This document shows positions 21,331 through 33,941 of a stretch of DNA of 64,000 bases, piece after piece. How positions within the stretch are numbered: position 1 is the stretch's first letter; every line of letters begins with the position of its first letter. The notes under the pieces are model-generated. The model had not been told where the DNA came from. It was given only the letters and a program-made list of their open reading frames with translations, and ran no database searches. The position numbers and the translations under genes were made by a program. This DNA comes from Tetradesmus obliquus (lineage: Eukaryota; Chlorophyta; Chlorophyceae; Sphaeropleales; Scenedesmaceae): the NCBI GenBank assembly GCA_030272155.1, contig CP126191.1, positions 3,866,501-3,930,500 on the forward strand, written 5' to 3'.

Positions 21331-23916
21331 ATGCCGCGCAAGGACTCTGCAAAAGAGTTGCGTGAGCTGCAAGCCGAAGTGCAGCAACGGCTGTCTCAAG
21401 TGTCTCTGCTGCAACAAGAGCAGAGGGAGCTGCGAATGCAGGTGGGTTGTGGTTTCTAACCGCTTTCATCAACCGCAAATAGCAGCAGCAAGGGCATGCT
21501 GTATCTAGCAGCAGCAGCAGCAGCAGCAGCGGCACAAGCTGCAGGAGCAGCTGCACCAGGGCGTGTTAGGCACAGCATGTGTCAGTACTGTAGCCTGCAT
21601 GGCATTGCATCTGGTAGGCCAGCACAGAGTACCTGATGTGTTGTCCTGTGTTGATGTCGTCGTGCCCGGTGCCCCGTGCAGCATGATGCGCTGGTCTCCT
21701 TTGTCGACCTGCTGGGCTGGCTGAGAGATCAGCACACAAAAGCAAAAGCAAGCGATGAACAGCAGCAGGAGCAGCAGCAGCAGCAGCAGAAGCAGAAGCA
21801 GCAGCCATCGCTGGCTTCGCTCCTGGGCAACACCAGCGAGCTGCTGCTGCTTGATCAGCTGCGCTACCTGCCGTACAGTGGCGGTGACAGCCACGCGGCA
21901 GGAAGCGGGTCAGCAGCAGCAGCAGCAGCAAAGCCAAAGGGTAGAGGCTTGCAGGATGATGAGGATGAGGAGGCGGCAAGCAACCTAGAGCGGCGCATCG
22001 CTTCGCCGGGTGACCTCATGTATTGGCTGCGCTGGTTGCTGGCACAGGTGCGGCCTATGTATGACAGCGCCCATACATGCTGGCATCGGTGTTGAAAAAG
22101 ACGTTGCACCTGCAATCAACGCACAGTGGAGTGTGGAGTTATGCTGGCCTAGGCAACCCTCCACCCTAATTTCCACAGCAGCAGTGGCTCTTGTGACTGG
22201 CCGTGTTGTTGTCTATGTGTTGATGCTGCGAACATCTGTTCTGTCACATGCCGCGATGCGAACACTGCCATGCTCACAGCTACGCTTGCCTGGGTCTGTC
22301 CAGAAGCCATGCGCAGTGCATTGTTTGCATATAACACCAGGACGTGCTGGCCCAGTGTCCTCTCCTCTGACGCCTTGCTGCCTTGCTGCCTTGCTGCCCT
22401 GCTGCTGGTGCACTTGTGCACTTGTGGCTGTGCACCTGCAGCCGCTGCACCCTGAGGCACACACCATCACTGCAGAGCAGCTGACACAGCGCTATGCCAA
22501 GGTAGGCACTGGCAGCAGCTGCAGCAGCAGCAGCAGCTGCAGCAGCAGCAGCAGCTGCAGCAGCAGCAGCTGCTGCAGCAGCAGCAGCATGGCACCTGCG
22601 GCACAGCTATGACAGCGTGGCAGCAAAAGCTTGGCATTGAAACCATGACATTGACAGACAGACATTCACAACAACAGTGGGCCGCAGCTTTAGTCCCATC
22701 ACGCGTGCTCGGAGGCTGGCAGCTGCTCACACCCAGCAGTAAGCTGGCATGCACAGCATACTTGGCGCAGCAGTGGCTGGTTGTGGCCTGATTACGGCAG
22801 CGACCGTGGCAGCGCTTCCATGCACAGCGTCCTGCAGCAGACACACACACATACATGCATGCATGCTTGCAGCATCACTGCTCCACCCAGCACTTTACCT
22901 CTCGCCACGCAGCAGCACTGACGCATGCTGTGCCAACCCTTGCTGCTGCTGCCGCCCTTCTGCAGAGCCTGCGCGAGCTGAGCATGCTGCTGCACCAAGT
23001 CGACAATGGCAGCAGCGGCCACGCCCCTGCGCCCCGCAGCAACGGCGCGAACGCACCAGCAGAGCAGGAGGCCGACAGCGCAGATGCAGTGGCAGACCCA
23101 TATGAGCGCATGGGACGCATCCTGCTGCAGCACAACCACATGATGGTGTCAGTGATCTTGGCTGGGCGCAACCACGTGCTTTCCGCCTTCTGCCTGGCCA
23201 ACCCTGAGACAGGCAAGTCGCGCACCGAGCACGACATGGAGCGCTACAATTGGGCGCTGCAGCAGATCAAGCTCACGCCGGAGCAGGTGGCTGACACAGT
23301 CGGCGTGACGAAGGTATTCCAGCGCATCTATGCGCCGGTTGCTGCGCAGCTGCGGGAGTTGCAGATTGAGCTAAGCCTGCAGCCGGCTGGCACAACTGCT
23401 GGCGCCGGCGCCGGCGCTGGCGCTAGCAGCAACGCCTTTGGGATCTACGGCGGCCGCAGCATGGCAGATACCTCCAGCAGCAGCAGCGGCAGCGGCGGCA
23501 GCGGCGGCAGCAACAGCAGGGTGACTGAGGCGGAGGTGCAGCCGCTGAGCAGCATGCTGAAGCACCTCACGGAGTCTGACGCCAAGGCGCAGAAGCTAGC
23601 GCGCCTGAGTGTGCTGCTGCAGAAGGATGCGATGATCAAGATGGGTGTGGGTCAGCTGCTTGGCGGCGTGCTGGAGGTACCGCAGCTGGCTCGGCTGATG
23701 GTGCTGCTGGCGTACCCTGTGAACTGGACCACATACGGGCTGACAATTTCTGAGATGCACAAGCAGCAGATGCTGGAGCTCGACCATTCGCAGCAGCAGC
23801 AGCAGCAGCAGCATGGGCTGAGGTATGTGAAGCGCCACCAGCCGACGGTGTTCTCCAAAAAGCGGGCGTCGCTGGTGCGCAAGAAGCTGGAGGTGTGCAA
23901 CATCAGCGAGTTGTGA
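21331..23916 (+). CDS. Gln-rich coiled-coil protein of unknown function
   Basis: Four exons join in phase: 21331-21441, 21682-22047, 22442-22501, 22966-23916, giving 495 residues. Residues 1-37 (start MPRKDSAKELRELQAEVQQR) form Leu-spaced heptads typical of a coiled coil. Exon 2 has DALVSFVDLLGWLRDQH, a poly-Gln run and an acidic DDEDEEA. Exon 4 has LTPEQVADTVGVTKVFQRIY, APVAAQLRELQIEL, Gly/Ser linkers and a basic C-terminal KKRASLVRKKLEV. The LTPEQ-plus-helix arrangement reminds me of long algal bZIP-type proteins, but no basic DNA-binding region is visible in these exons. A small extra exon near 21508-21558 (QQQRHKLQEQLHQ) would extend the coil. Codon use and clean junctions argue that it is real; the function is not recognised. 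Confidence 0.75.
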
Positions 23917-26900
23917 TGGGAGATGAGCACTACTGGGAAGCCGTGCTGTGCTGATGGATGCTCGACATGTCAGCATGTCGGTGCTAGGGGGTTTCATGAG
24001 CTGCTGGTGTGTTGAGGGCAGCCGCAGGTATGCAGTGCTTCTCATGTATGTTGCATATGCTGCACGGACTTGCATGTGTTGCTCACTTTGTGTGGTGTCA
24101 AAACAAAGCTGCCGCGCGCTTGCCGGTTGATGTTCATCCATACCTGCATCGTCATGTCATACCTGCCAGTCTCTAACGGGTTGAGACTCTGGTGCAGCAC
24201 GCCGTGATCGCTACAGTCAGGCAGTCTGCATACTGCATGAAAGCATCCGTGTCTTGTCATTGCCCCGGCACGCACTGCACTCCAGCAAGCTGCAAGCTGC
24301 TTCATGGTTGAGTGCGCGTGCACTGGATTGTTGGGGTTGTGCATTGCAAGCTGAGCTCCTGCCTTGCCGAGGGCGCGTTGCAACTCTTGGGGGTGCCTGC
24401 TTTGCCATTGAGCAGTGCCATTCAGCACGGCTGCTGATGAACGGGCATGTTATGTGGTGCGAACTGGAGGCCTGCACGCGTGTGGGCTGCTGCTGACTGG
24501 TGCTGGGAAGAAGCGTCTGCTTGTCTCTGCTATAAAGTTGGAGCGCACTTTTGGGAGTGACAGGGAGCATGCGTGGGCTTGCGTTGCATTGTCAGATGCG
24601 GTACATGCATTGCTTAGCCATGTACGGCGCCGTCTTGCTAACTGTGCTTCTGCTGCAGCATGCTGCTGCAGCCATTTGTGTAGCACTGCTCACTTTCTTG
24701 TTGTCCCTCTCTTTGGCTCTGTGGCTTCCCTGCCTGCAGCGAAAACTGTCTTCTGCCTCAGACTAGCTTTGCGCTGGCTGCCTTGAGCTGTGCATCTGCT
24801 GTTCTGCTGCAGTGAGCCAAGCAAGCTGCACACAAGCCAACAGTTGCTGTGGCACTGGCAGTATGCGACACACATGTGCGGCAGTGGCCCCCTTGTCTGG
24901 CTGCTGAGCTCAGTGCTGGTTGTTGCTTCGACACCATTAGTAATGCGAAGCACCTGCAACTTGGCAATGGTGCACTGTGTGCTCACGCTTGCTGCACGCT
25001 TGCACTGCTGCGGGGCTTGCTTTTGTGTTGTGTGCCTGATTCCTGCTGTGCATTGTGGATTTGGATGTTGGGGTCTAGCTCTGGTTCTGCTGGTTGTTTC
25101 TTTTCAACCGCCAGCATCAGCGATGGTTGTGAACAGCCATGGGCGTTGGGATCCTCCTGCACTCTGCCAGAATGAAAGGGACTGCTTACACCTGAAAGTG
25201 AACTTGCACAGCACATGACGCTCAGCGAAGAGGAGCTTGTGTTGAGTGACATAGCGGATGCTTATAGTGCGGGCAGCACACCATGACATTGTGATAAGGG
25301 CAGCGCTTTGCTGGTGCTGCTGCTGCTGCTGCTGCTCGCTTGCTGATTAACCTTGCTTTGCATGTTTGTGGTTGCAAACCATAGCTTGTGCTCTGCTGGG
25401 TGACTGCCTGCTCGGCAATATGGCTGTCTCATCACATACTGTTGACTAGCATCAGTACATGCCATGCGCGGCTCTGATTTTGTGTTCTATTTGTCACGTC
25501 CTGGTTGTGTTGTTACTTACTGCGCGGGGTGCTTGCAACATAACAGAGTGAGCAGCACAACTTGTCAGGAACTGGCTTGTGGTTGTGTGAGCCTTTGGTC
25601 GAGGCATTGAGGGTGCTTGGTTCAGGCCTTAGGGTTGCTAGGTTTGGTTTGGTCCTCTGGTGGTGCCAGACTTGGTATAGACCTTGGTGCTGCAGGACTT
25701 GGAACAGGCCTTGGGTGTTACCAGGCTGGGTTTAGGCGTTTGGTCGTGCCAGACTTGGTTATATTCTGGTGTTGCAGGACTTGGTTTAGCCCTTCGGTTA
25801 TGCCAGACTGTGGTGTAGGCCTTAGGTGTGGTCAGGCTTGGTTCAGCCGTTTGATGCTGCCAGACTTGGTTTCGGCCTTTGGTCGTGCCAGGCTTGATTT
25901 AGCCTTTGGTGTCGGAGGACTTGGCGCACTTGCTGTCGAGCTCTGGCATGTGCTAGCACCACTGCTATTTTCAGGCCAGCAGCGCTGGGCTGATGCATAT
26001 GCAGGTTCTACGTGTTGCGGGACTCGCAGCTTCCATGCAGCTGTGGTCTGCTGTTGCTGCAGCTGAAAGGGTGCAGTGCTCAAGAATCTTGCTACTAGCA
26101 ACCAGCACTGACCCGGTGCTAGCCTACTGAGTATCTGCTATTGTATTCAAAAGGCCAACCTCGGGTGGTGGAGTACACGTACGGCTTGTTGCCATTTGCT
26201 TGTAGCGGTTTCACCTGTTGGCACCTGACCTGCATCATGCATCATGTTGGTGACGGTAGTGCCTCTAAGATCAGGCAGGACACGTGCGCATATGTACTGC
26301 CCATGTGCTCTACACTCCGGTGAAAGAGCGTGCTAGTGCGGCTGGTGCGACTGGCATGCTGTGCCGTGTTGTTTGGAAGTGCTGGCTGCCAGCAGTGGCT
26401 GTGCTGGCAGGCTCTGCTGCGGTCAGAGTGCGGTGGGGGCTGGCGTCCTGTGTTTTTACAGGAAGTTCCACCTGGGCTTTGGCTGCACATGCACAGCGTC
26501 TTTTAATCGCAGCTGGATGGCGTGTTTGAAGGTGCCAACTGATATCAACGTGTACAACATCAGACACGTGTTGTGCGCTGCTGCCTCTTGGTGCAACAAC
26601 ACACGAGTCACAACTGCGGTTCAACAGATCTGTTGTTGTCGAGACATGGTGCCACGCGGCCTTTGGGGGGCACTGTCAGCACCACTTCTAGGCATGTGAG
26701 TGACGCAATATGCTGCATCAACAATGCTGCTGCGATGTGTTACCTGCATTTCTGTATAGAGTTACCTTAACAGCTTCATCAGTGATGTGCACGTGGGTGC
26801 CACCTATGTGCCAGTGCCACTGGCAATCTGATGGTCCACAGCCGGAGGCAACAGCTCAGGCTGGGCTAGCCACATTGCTTGCAGTCAACTTGAACTTGCT

Positions 26901-27282
26901 CTGCTCTGCTTTTCTTAAAGCCCTGCCGGATAACATACATGGTGAATGTATGTATCCACATTGTCATGTCCATGATCATGAGGTAAATTTCAAAAGTGAG
27001 CATGACAATGTCAGTATGTCAAGCGAATTCAGCGTGCAATTCCGAGTTATCGCTGTTCATTGCTCGGAGACGCGATAATCTAGCACCCGCATCGTTTTTA
27101 CATCGTTTTAACTGCAGGCTGGACCGCTACAGGCCTCGGCATCAACTTTGGATGCTGGGATTGCACGTTTTGTTGCATCAGTGGCACGTCCGCAAAGCAT
27201 AAGCACCCATCACTTTAGATTGTGTTAGCAGGACCTGTGAGAGACGTCGCAGGATGCTCCCCTGCTGCTGGTGGTTTGAACA
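23917..27282. other. Long intergenic region between coiled-coil gene and WAPL
   Basis: About 3.4 kb. The only structure seen is a degenerate ~30-bp minisatellite at 25612-25925. Single-frame open stretches up to ~150 codons are explained by that repeat or by GC content and do not resemble proteins. No RNA gene recognised. Confidence 0.55.
25612..25925 (+). repeat. Degenerate ~30-bp minisatellite
   Basis: About eleven units built on GCCAGACTTGGTTTAGGCCT plus TTGGTGTT. Adjacent copies vary at many positions and in length (roughly 27-33 bp). Most units carry GACTTGGTTT or GGCTTGGTTT. Confidence 0.85.
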
Positions 27283-30200
27283 ATGAAGCAGTTCACTAGA
27301 CGCAGGGCATCCTCAAAGGCCAGCGGTTCGGAGTCACAGAACGGCTCAGGCGACGTAGATCAAACCTTCAAGGCTCAACAACAGGCGTCAGGCCCCAGCT
27401 TGGACGCATACAGCTTCCCTGATGATGATTTGCCAGTTGTAGCAGCAGCACCGCAGCCAACAACAGTAGCAGTTCACAAGGTATGTTCCTGTGACCAGAG
27501 CTTCAAACGGTTAATACCCCCTTCATAAGGTGCAAGCTCATCATCTTCCTGCTTGTTTGCATGGCATCCTGCAGGCACCAAAAGGCGCAGCATCGGGTGC
27601 AGCAGCAAAGCCTCAGGTCAAGCAGGAAATAACAACAGCGTCTGCAACTCAGCACAACAGGAAGACCTCCCCTCCGGCATTTGCAGACACTGACGACCAC
27701 GTTAGCCCTCCAAAGCGCACACGATTAGCGCCAGCCGCAGCACCAGCAGCAGCCGCAGCAACAGAGGCTGCAGTTGCTGCACCAGCAACCAAGGCACCAG
27801 CAGCAGCAGCACTTCCTGCAGGCAACAGCAAGCGCCCATCCCCTCCAAGCAACAGCTCACGGGCAGCAGCGAGTGGCGCTGAGGTGGCAGCAGCTGGCAG
27901 TGGCAGAGGCGCGGCTGTTGGCAGTGGCGCAGGTAGTGGCAGGGGTGGCGGCAAAGCAACCAAGGGCGGTAACAGCAGCAGCGGCACCAGGAGGCAGGGC
28001 TCCGGCGCACTAGCAAAGGCAGCAGCGGCTGCAGTGGCAGGCAGTGGCGCTGGCAGAGCAGCAAGCGGTGGAGGCAAGCGCTCCAGGCAAGGCAGTCCCA
28101 ACAACACAGCGAAGAGCCAGCCAGCTAGCACAGCAGCGGCAGTAGCAGCGGCAGCAGGATCACCCGTTGAGCAGCAGCAGGGCAACGACAAGGCGCAGCA
28201 GCAGGGCAGCAGGACCCCTGCAGTGAGCCTGCCCACCCCTCGCCGGCCGTTAGGGTTGGTTGCAGCGGCTGGCCTGCTTGCATCAGCAGAAGGGCGGCCA
28301 GCACAAACTGTCATGGAGGTGATGCGGCGTGCAGTTTCCTGCAAGCAAAAAGAGTGTAATTTTGCCACAACAACAGCATCATGTGCTTGCCATACGCCTC
28401 TTGGTGCACCTGTTGGTGTAACCATCCGCTGGCAGGGGTGTGATTACAATGAGTGTGCTGCTGCTGCACCTGGTGCTGCGGCTTGCTGTCATCTCCTGCC
28501 TGCACGACTCATCAAACCCTTACAACCTCTGCACATGCCTCCCTTACCTAAACCATTCCCCTCAACCTGTCGATGTTGCTGCAGGCCCAGGAGCGTGGGG
28601 AGCTGGTGCAGCTGCAGGACGATGCGCGCTACGCCATGGATGGCCTGGCAGCAGGCTGCAGCCTGGACACGCAGCGCGAGAGCGCAGTGACGCTCACCGA
28701 CATGCTGTGCTCACGCAGGGGGCGCATGGCGCTGCGGTGCGTGTGTGGCCTGGCTGCCTGGGCTGCGGATGGTTGTTGGTGGTGGCTGCTGTGCATGTAA
28801 CGTAGCTCAGTACATGTATGTGTTTGACCGTGCAACGGCTGTAGATAGACTGGGCTCACATCAGTCAACAGGTTTCAGCAAATCAAAGTCATGATAGCAG
28901 CATGGCAGCAGCGCCCGCCAAGTACTGCCGCATGCCACATCTACGTTACACTGTACCGCGCCTGACGACTCGAGCCCACAGCCCAACCAGGGCTCATCAA
29001 CAATCATCTAGCTGAGTCAGCATGCTGCTGCTGCTGGTGCTGCTGCTGCTGCTGCTGCTGCTGCGTCCTTCCCGCAGTGCCGACGGCCTTGCGCAGCAGG
29101 TGCTGTCCAGCCTGGCCAAGCTCAAGGCAGCCAAGGACGGCGTGCTGGGGCTGGCGGCGACGCTGGCGCTGCTCATGCTGACCTCGGAGGACGCACACCC
29201 AGCCTACCTGGCATCTGTTGCCGCTGCGGTGCTCATCGAGCAGCTGCTGCAGGTGCGGCTACTGCTGCATCCTTGCAACCTTGTACCATGATGGTTCTCC
29301 AGCAAGCACCCTACCCGCGGTTGCTGTTGCATTGTGTGTTGGCAGAGTCCAGTAAGCCCCAGCATGCATCGCGGACTAGGCTGCTGCCACATATATATCC
29401 AGAAAGCCCCAGCATGGCTGCTTGCAGGACAGCTGCAGCTGGCTACCCTGCGGGGATGGTGCTTCAGCAGACCCTCCCGTGCTGCATGCATCTGACTTTG
29501 CTGCCTCTGATTGTGATCTATCTCATCACCCGCAGAGCAACAGCACTTTCGAGGAGGCGTGCGCCTGCGGACCTTCAGGGGCCAAGCTGGCCAAGCTGCT
29601 CAAGGCGCGGCCGCTGTGCACGCTGCTGGCCAGCACGGGCGTCAGCAGCCAGCGGGAGCTGCTGCTCATCACACTAGTGCGCGGCGATGGTGCATACGTG
29701 TCAACACATATTGTGTATGGTTGCAGTATATAGGAAGGGTATGAAGCATGTGCTAGCACTGCCTGCCAAGTCGCAGCGCCAGTAACACGCTTCCTTTCAG
29801 CGTGTCAGTTGTAGTGTCTCACAAACCTAAACTGATGTTGTTGCTGTGTTGCCAATGGCTGTGGTGCTGCCCTGCACTCCCTGCAGGAGCAAGCCACCAG
29901 CAGCCAACAAGCCAGCAAGGTGGCAGCAGTTGAGAAGCTCAAGCACAACATGCGCCAGTACGGGGCGCTGCAGCGCCTCGGCAAGCTGGCAGCAGCAGCA
30001 GCACACGACGCAGCGGCGCAAGCACGGGAGCTGCACATGCTGCTGCTGGTGCTGGAGAACGCAACATTCACCTGCCAAGCAAATGGCTCGACTTTGGTGC
30101 AGCTGCAGGTAGCCATGCCAGCAGCAGCAGGAGTTAGCCAGGAGCAGCCGTTCCCTGCGGTGCTGGTGTCTGCAGCGCAGCAGCTGCTGGCGCAGCGAGC

Positions 30201-31361
30201 CGACCCCGAGTGCCGGCAGGCGCTGCATGTGTGCCTGTCAGTGCTGATGAACCTGAGCCACCAGAACCCTGAGGGCTCTGCAGTGATCAGCGCGGCTGGT
30301 GGCCTGGCTGCTGCTGCTGCCACCATCGTGCAGCTGCTGGGCCACGCAGGGCAGGACTCACACCAGGCGCTGTGCAAGCAGGTGGGCAATGGTTGTGTGT
30401 TTGTGTTCTATCCTATCAACTCTGGCTGCAGCCCGTCCTGGGTTGCTGTGTTTTGCTAAGAATAGTGTTGTTGCTTGTGCAGCGCTGCGCGGTGTGCTTT
30501 GGGTCTCCTGCAGGATCAGCTGCAACACAACATGTGGTGTTAGTGCTTCAGCTGCTTGCTGCAGTGCCTGTGCGCACAATCCTGGCGCCAGCAGGCTGTT
30601 TGCTGCGGCTGAAGCCTTCAGGTTCTATTCTTCCACCTGTTGTGCAGCTGCTGCTGCTGCTGCTGCCACCTATATTGATGCTCATGGCTCTGTCTGCATC
30701 CCTGCAGGTGCTGAAGCACCTTGAGCTGCTGAGTGTGGCGCTGGGCGTGCTCATCAACTTGGTGTCAGGCGAGCCAGGCAACAGCAGGAGGCTGGCGGGC
30801 CTGGACCCTGCAGCAGCAGCTGCTGCTGCTGCTGCTGCTGGCAGCGACTGTATGGACACAGACCTGCAGGAAGACTCACAGCAGCAGGGTGTGTCATGTG
30901 AGGGCCTGGTGCCGCTGCTTTGCACTGTGATGACAGCTGTGGGCCGCCTGCTGCAGCAGCAGGAGGAGAAGGATGCAGCGCAGCAGCAGCAGCAGGGCGC
31001 TGCCACAGGCGCTGGCGGCAGCAGCACGCCAGCAGCAGCAGCAGGAGCGTTCAACCTGCTGGGCAGCCCACGGGGCAGTGAGTCTGCCAGTGGATCTGCC
31101 AGCGGCCATTTGGACGGCAACAGCGCGGCGGGCGAGGCCTCAATCATTGAGGTTTACTGCGGCATGCTGCTAGGGTTTTTGGTGAGGGACTGCGCTGATC
31201 TGGCGCCTGTTGTGGCAGCACAGCTGGAGGGCGGCAGCCTGCAGCCTGTGGTGGGGGCGGTGCAGCGCTGCCTGCATTTCTATGTGTCCACGGGGGCGAT
31301 CACGGAGCACACAAAAGTAACACTCGAGGAGCTGCTGCAGCACCTGAACAGCTGCGCATGA
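27283..31361 (+). CDS. WAPL: WAPL cohesin-release factor
   Basis: Wings-apart-like protein that opens the cohesin ring with PDS5 in the nucleus. Seven exons join in phase: 27283-27480, 27575-28318, 28585-28736, 29078-29252, 29536-29676, 29887-30381, 30708-31361, giving 852 residues. The first ~310 residues are low-complexity Ala/Gly/Ser/Lys with a basic PPKRTRLAP-like nuclear signal. The conserved domain then runs YAMDGLAAGCSLDTQRESAV, LTDMLCSRRGRMALR, DGVLGLAATLALLMLTSEDA, AKLAKLLKARPLCTLLASTG and LELLSVALGVLINLVSGEPG. The C-terminal VTLEELLQHLNSCA closes the fold. Poly-Gln and Ala insertions interrupt the last exon. One intron (30382-30707) has a possible internal splice choice. Confidence 0.85.
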
Positions 31362-32495
31362 CAGCATGTGGGGATTGGGGGCATTGCTGGTGTAGCTGGA
31401 TGGCAGCAGCACTGCCTGCGCTGTGGCATGCTGGCGGCGCTGCACCGCGGCGCCGCTGACAGGCAGTGCACGATTAGCTTTCGTATGTGTGCTGAAGGAG
31501 GCTGCAGAGCGGGGAAGGAGCAAGCTCTGCTGGCTTGATGGAGAGCCAGAGTGTGATTTTCATGCCGCTGCTGTTGCTGCTTGATATACAACTGCAACTT
31601 GAACACTGCTGGTGTGATTGGCATATATATGTGTGCTGTTTGATTGTGCAATGGACATGCATAGCACATGAATATGCTGCATCGATGCTAGTGTGCAAGA
31701 CAGCGTCTGCTCATTTGGCGTAAGTGCTGTCATCACAGGATTGCTTTGACAGTACACTTTTAGTTTCTTGCTGATCGTCACTGTAGGTCGGTATGCACAG
31801 ACATGCAAGCGATGTTTATATGCGGATGTATGAGACAATGCTAATGTTTTGCAGGCACTGGCTGGCCGTGAACCATGTGTTGGTGGCATTTGACACGTGC
31901 CTTGTGCATGAGCAGCCCCGTGACAGGGCCACTCAGTGGCTTCAGGCTGAACCTTGGCGAGCCCCATTGACGGTCAATGCCCGCAGTGTTTCACACTGTT
32001 GTGCTGCAAACAGCCGGTGTCGCGGTCACTCTGTGAACCACCATCTGATTGATGGGTGTTGTGATCCTGACTGGTCGGACTGATCATGACAGTTTGAAAT
32101 GGCAATTGCTGCTTTTCAGCTTGGAACAGCCTGGCGCATTGCGGTCAGCAATAGCTTGAATCGGCGTTTTCACGGTATTCACTGCATCACAATTCAAATC
32201 AAAACATCAGCGGTGTCAAACCTGAAGGTCTTGTCACAGATGTTCATGGCACTGCTTGCGTCATGCGTGCTCAAGGTTACGCTGACCTCCGGCACATGTC
32301 GTCGCAGGAGCGATGTGCACATGTAAACCTTTTACGCAAAGCAACAGATACCATCATTATCGGAGTTCTCAAGCAAGCAGTTTAGCACCTGACAGCCACA
32401 GACTACGGATACGCGATAGAACCCGCTCATTGGCTTGCCCGCTGAGGTCAAACTATTGACAAAGGAGCTCTCGGTATTCTTTGGGCAACGCAGTC
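31362..32495. other. Intergenic region WAPL / SET gene
   Basis: Contains the WAPL 3' UTR (a TGTAA at about 32323 is far away) and the 5' region of the SET gene. No coding frame, repeat or RNA structure that I can support. Confidence 0.55.
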
Positions 32496-33941
32496 ATGAT
32501 ACCACACAAGCAGCCGCTCTTAGCAGCAGCAGGCCCACGGCGCCAAAGTTGTGCTGGTAGAACACAGCGGGCTCCTAGCACTGGATGCAGCAGATTGGTT
32601 AGGTTAGGTCCTCTAGAGAGTTCAAGTGCTAGGAAGCTTGTGACCGTAGCAAGCAGCAGCAGCAGCAGCAGCAGCCAGGTCCGACCACGCCCCAGTGCAG
32701 CTGCTGCTTCTGCGGCAGTGCTCGCTCTGGCTGGGCTCTCAGGTGTCACCTATCAAGTATTGTCGTCTGCCAGCCTGCCTCCACTGAGCATCGTGATTGA
32801 CACAGTGGGACAGGCAGCTGCAGCAGCGGGTGTTGCCTCAGCTGGCGCCCTAGCTTCCGCCAAGCTGCTGTGGCGGGACACTTTCCACCTGGAGTGGCAC
32901 AAGTGAGTGGCAAGAAGCAGCAGCTGCATGCTGTCTTGCCATAATGCAGTGTGTGGCATTTTAAATCAAATGTATGGCAAAATTCGATGCAGACCACACC
33001 CACTTAGGCTATTTTGCATGTACAGCTGGTGTGTTGACAATCAATGCTGCCACGTCAGGCAAGGAAAACAGGGTGCTCTTGGTCATGAGGCGAATGATAC
33101 GCCCTAAACTCTGCTACAACCTCAGCCGACGCCTTCAACTGCTGCTGCAGGGGCCGGCTGTATGCGCAGCTGGGCGTGCCCAGCTCTGGGCCAGCCATCA
33201 ACCCAGCAGAATGCATAGAGACCAAGCCCACAGGCGACGTGCGGGGCAACGGCGCATACGCAACACAATTGATCCCTGCCGGCAGCCACATTGCTGACTA
33301 CTCCGGGGAGTGGCTAGACAGGGGCAGCTTCTTTGCAAAGTACCCTGATGGCGTGGTGAGCGGCAGAGGCTGAGGCTGTTGTGCATTGTGCGACAACAGT
33401 GCGACATGCGTGAGCTGCATTGCTGGAATGCAGTGAACTGTGGGCATGAGTACAGCTGCAGATGCTCTTGTTAACTGCAGCAGCGTGTTTTTGAGTTTCA
33501 GGGCTGCTGCCGTACCTGCTCATGAGACTTGCACTAGAGACATACAGTGCCCAGCATGGGCAAGGGCAGCACACAGCACACGTGACTACTCGCAAGCAGG
33601 TGCAGCACCTGCCCTGCGGGCTGCCTGCACTCACAGACCGCATGTGCGCCTTACCACGGCTGCTGCTGCTTCTGCTGCTGGTGCGGCTGCAGGGCGATTA
33701 CTCCATGGCTATTGACCAGGATTATGTCATCGATGCAGCTGATCACGTGGCCTGCACCTCAACCTTCCACCCGGTGCACATGAACCACAGCAGGCAGCGG
33801 CCCAACGTGCTGCGCTACTACAGCAGGGGGCAGGGCAGGGTGGCCTTCTTTGCTGCGCGGGACATCAGGCCGGGTGAGGAGCTGCTGTACAACTACGGGC
33901 GTGCATACTGGGCTGGCAGGGAGCACATGGAGCTGCCGTGA
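32496..33941 (+). CDS. SET-domain protein methyltransferase, probably organelle-targeted
   Basis: Predicted S-adenosylmethionine-dependent lysine methyltransferase. Three exons join in phase: 32496-32902, 33151-33355, 33693-33941, giving 286 residues. The start is the first ATG (MIPHKQPLL). Residues 1-60 are Ser/Arg-rich and acid-poor like a transit peptide, then two Ala-rich hydrophobic stretches suggest membrane contact. The SET fold shows GNGAYATQLIPAGSHIADYS, GEW, YVIDAADHVAC, the active-site strand HMNHSRQRPNVLRY and the closing ARDIRPGEELLYNYGRAYW. The usual NHSC is NHSR here. Substrate unknown. Confidence 0.88.

Noticed and set aside
25617-26066. 149-codon frame over the 30-bp minisatellite
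   Set aside because: The open frame follows from the near-multiple-of-three repeat; no conserved peptide and no exon signals.
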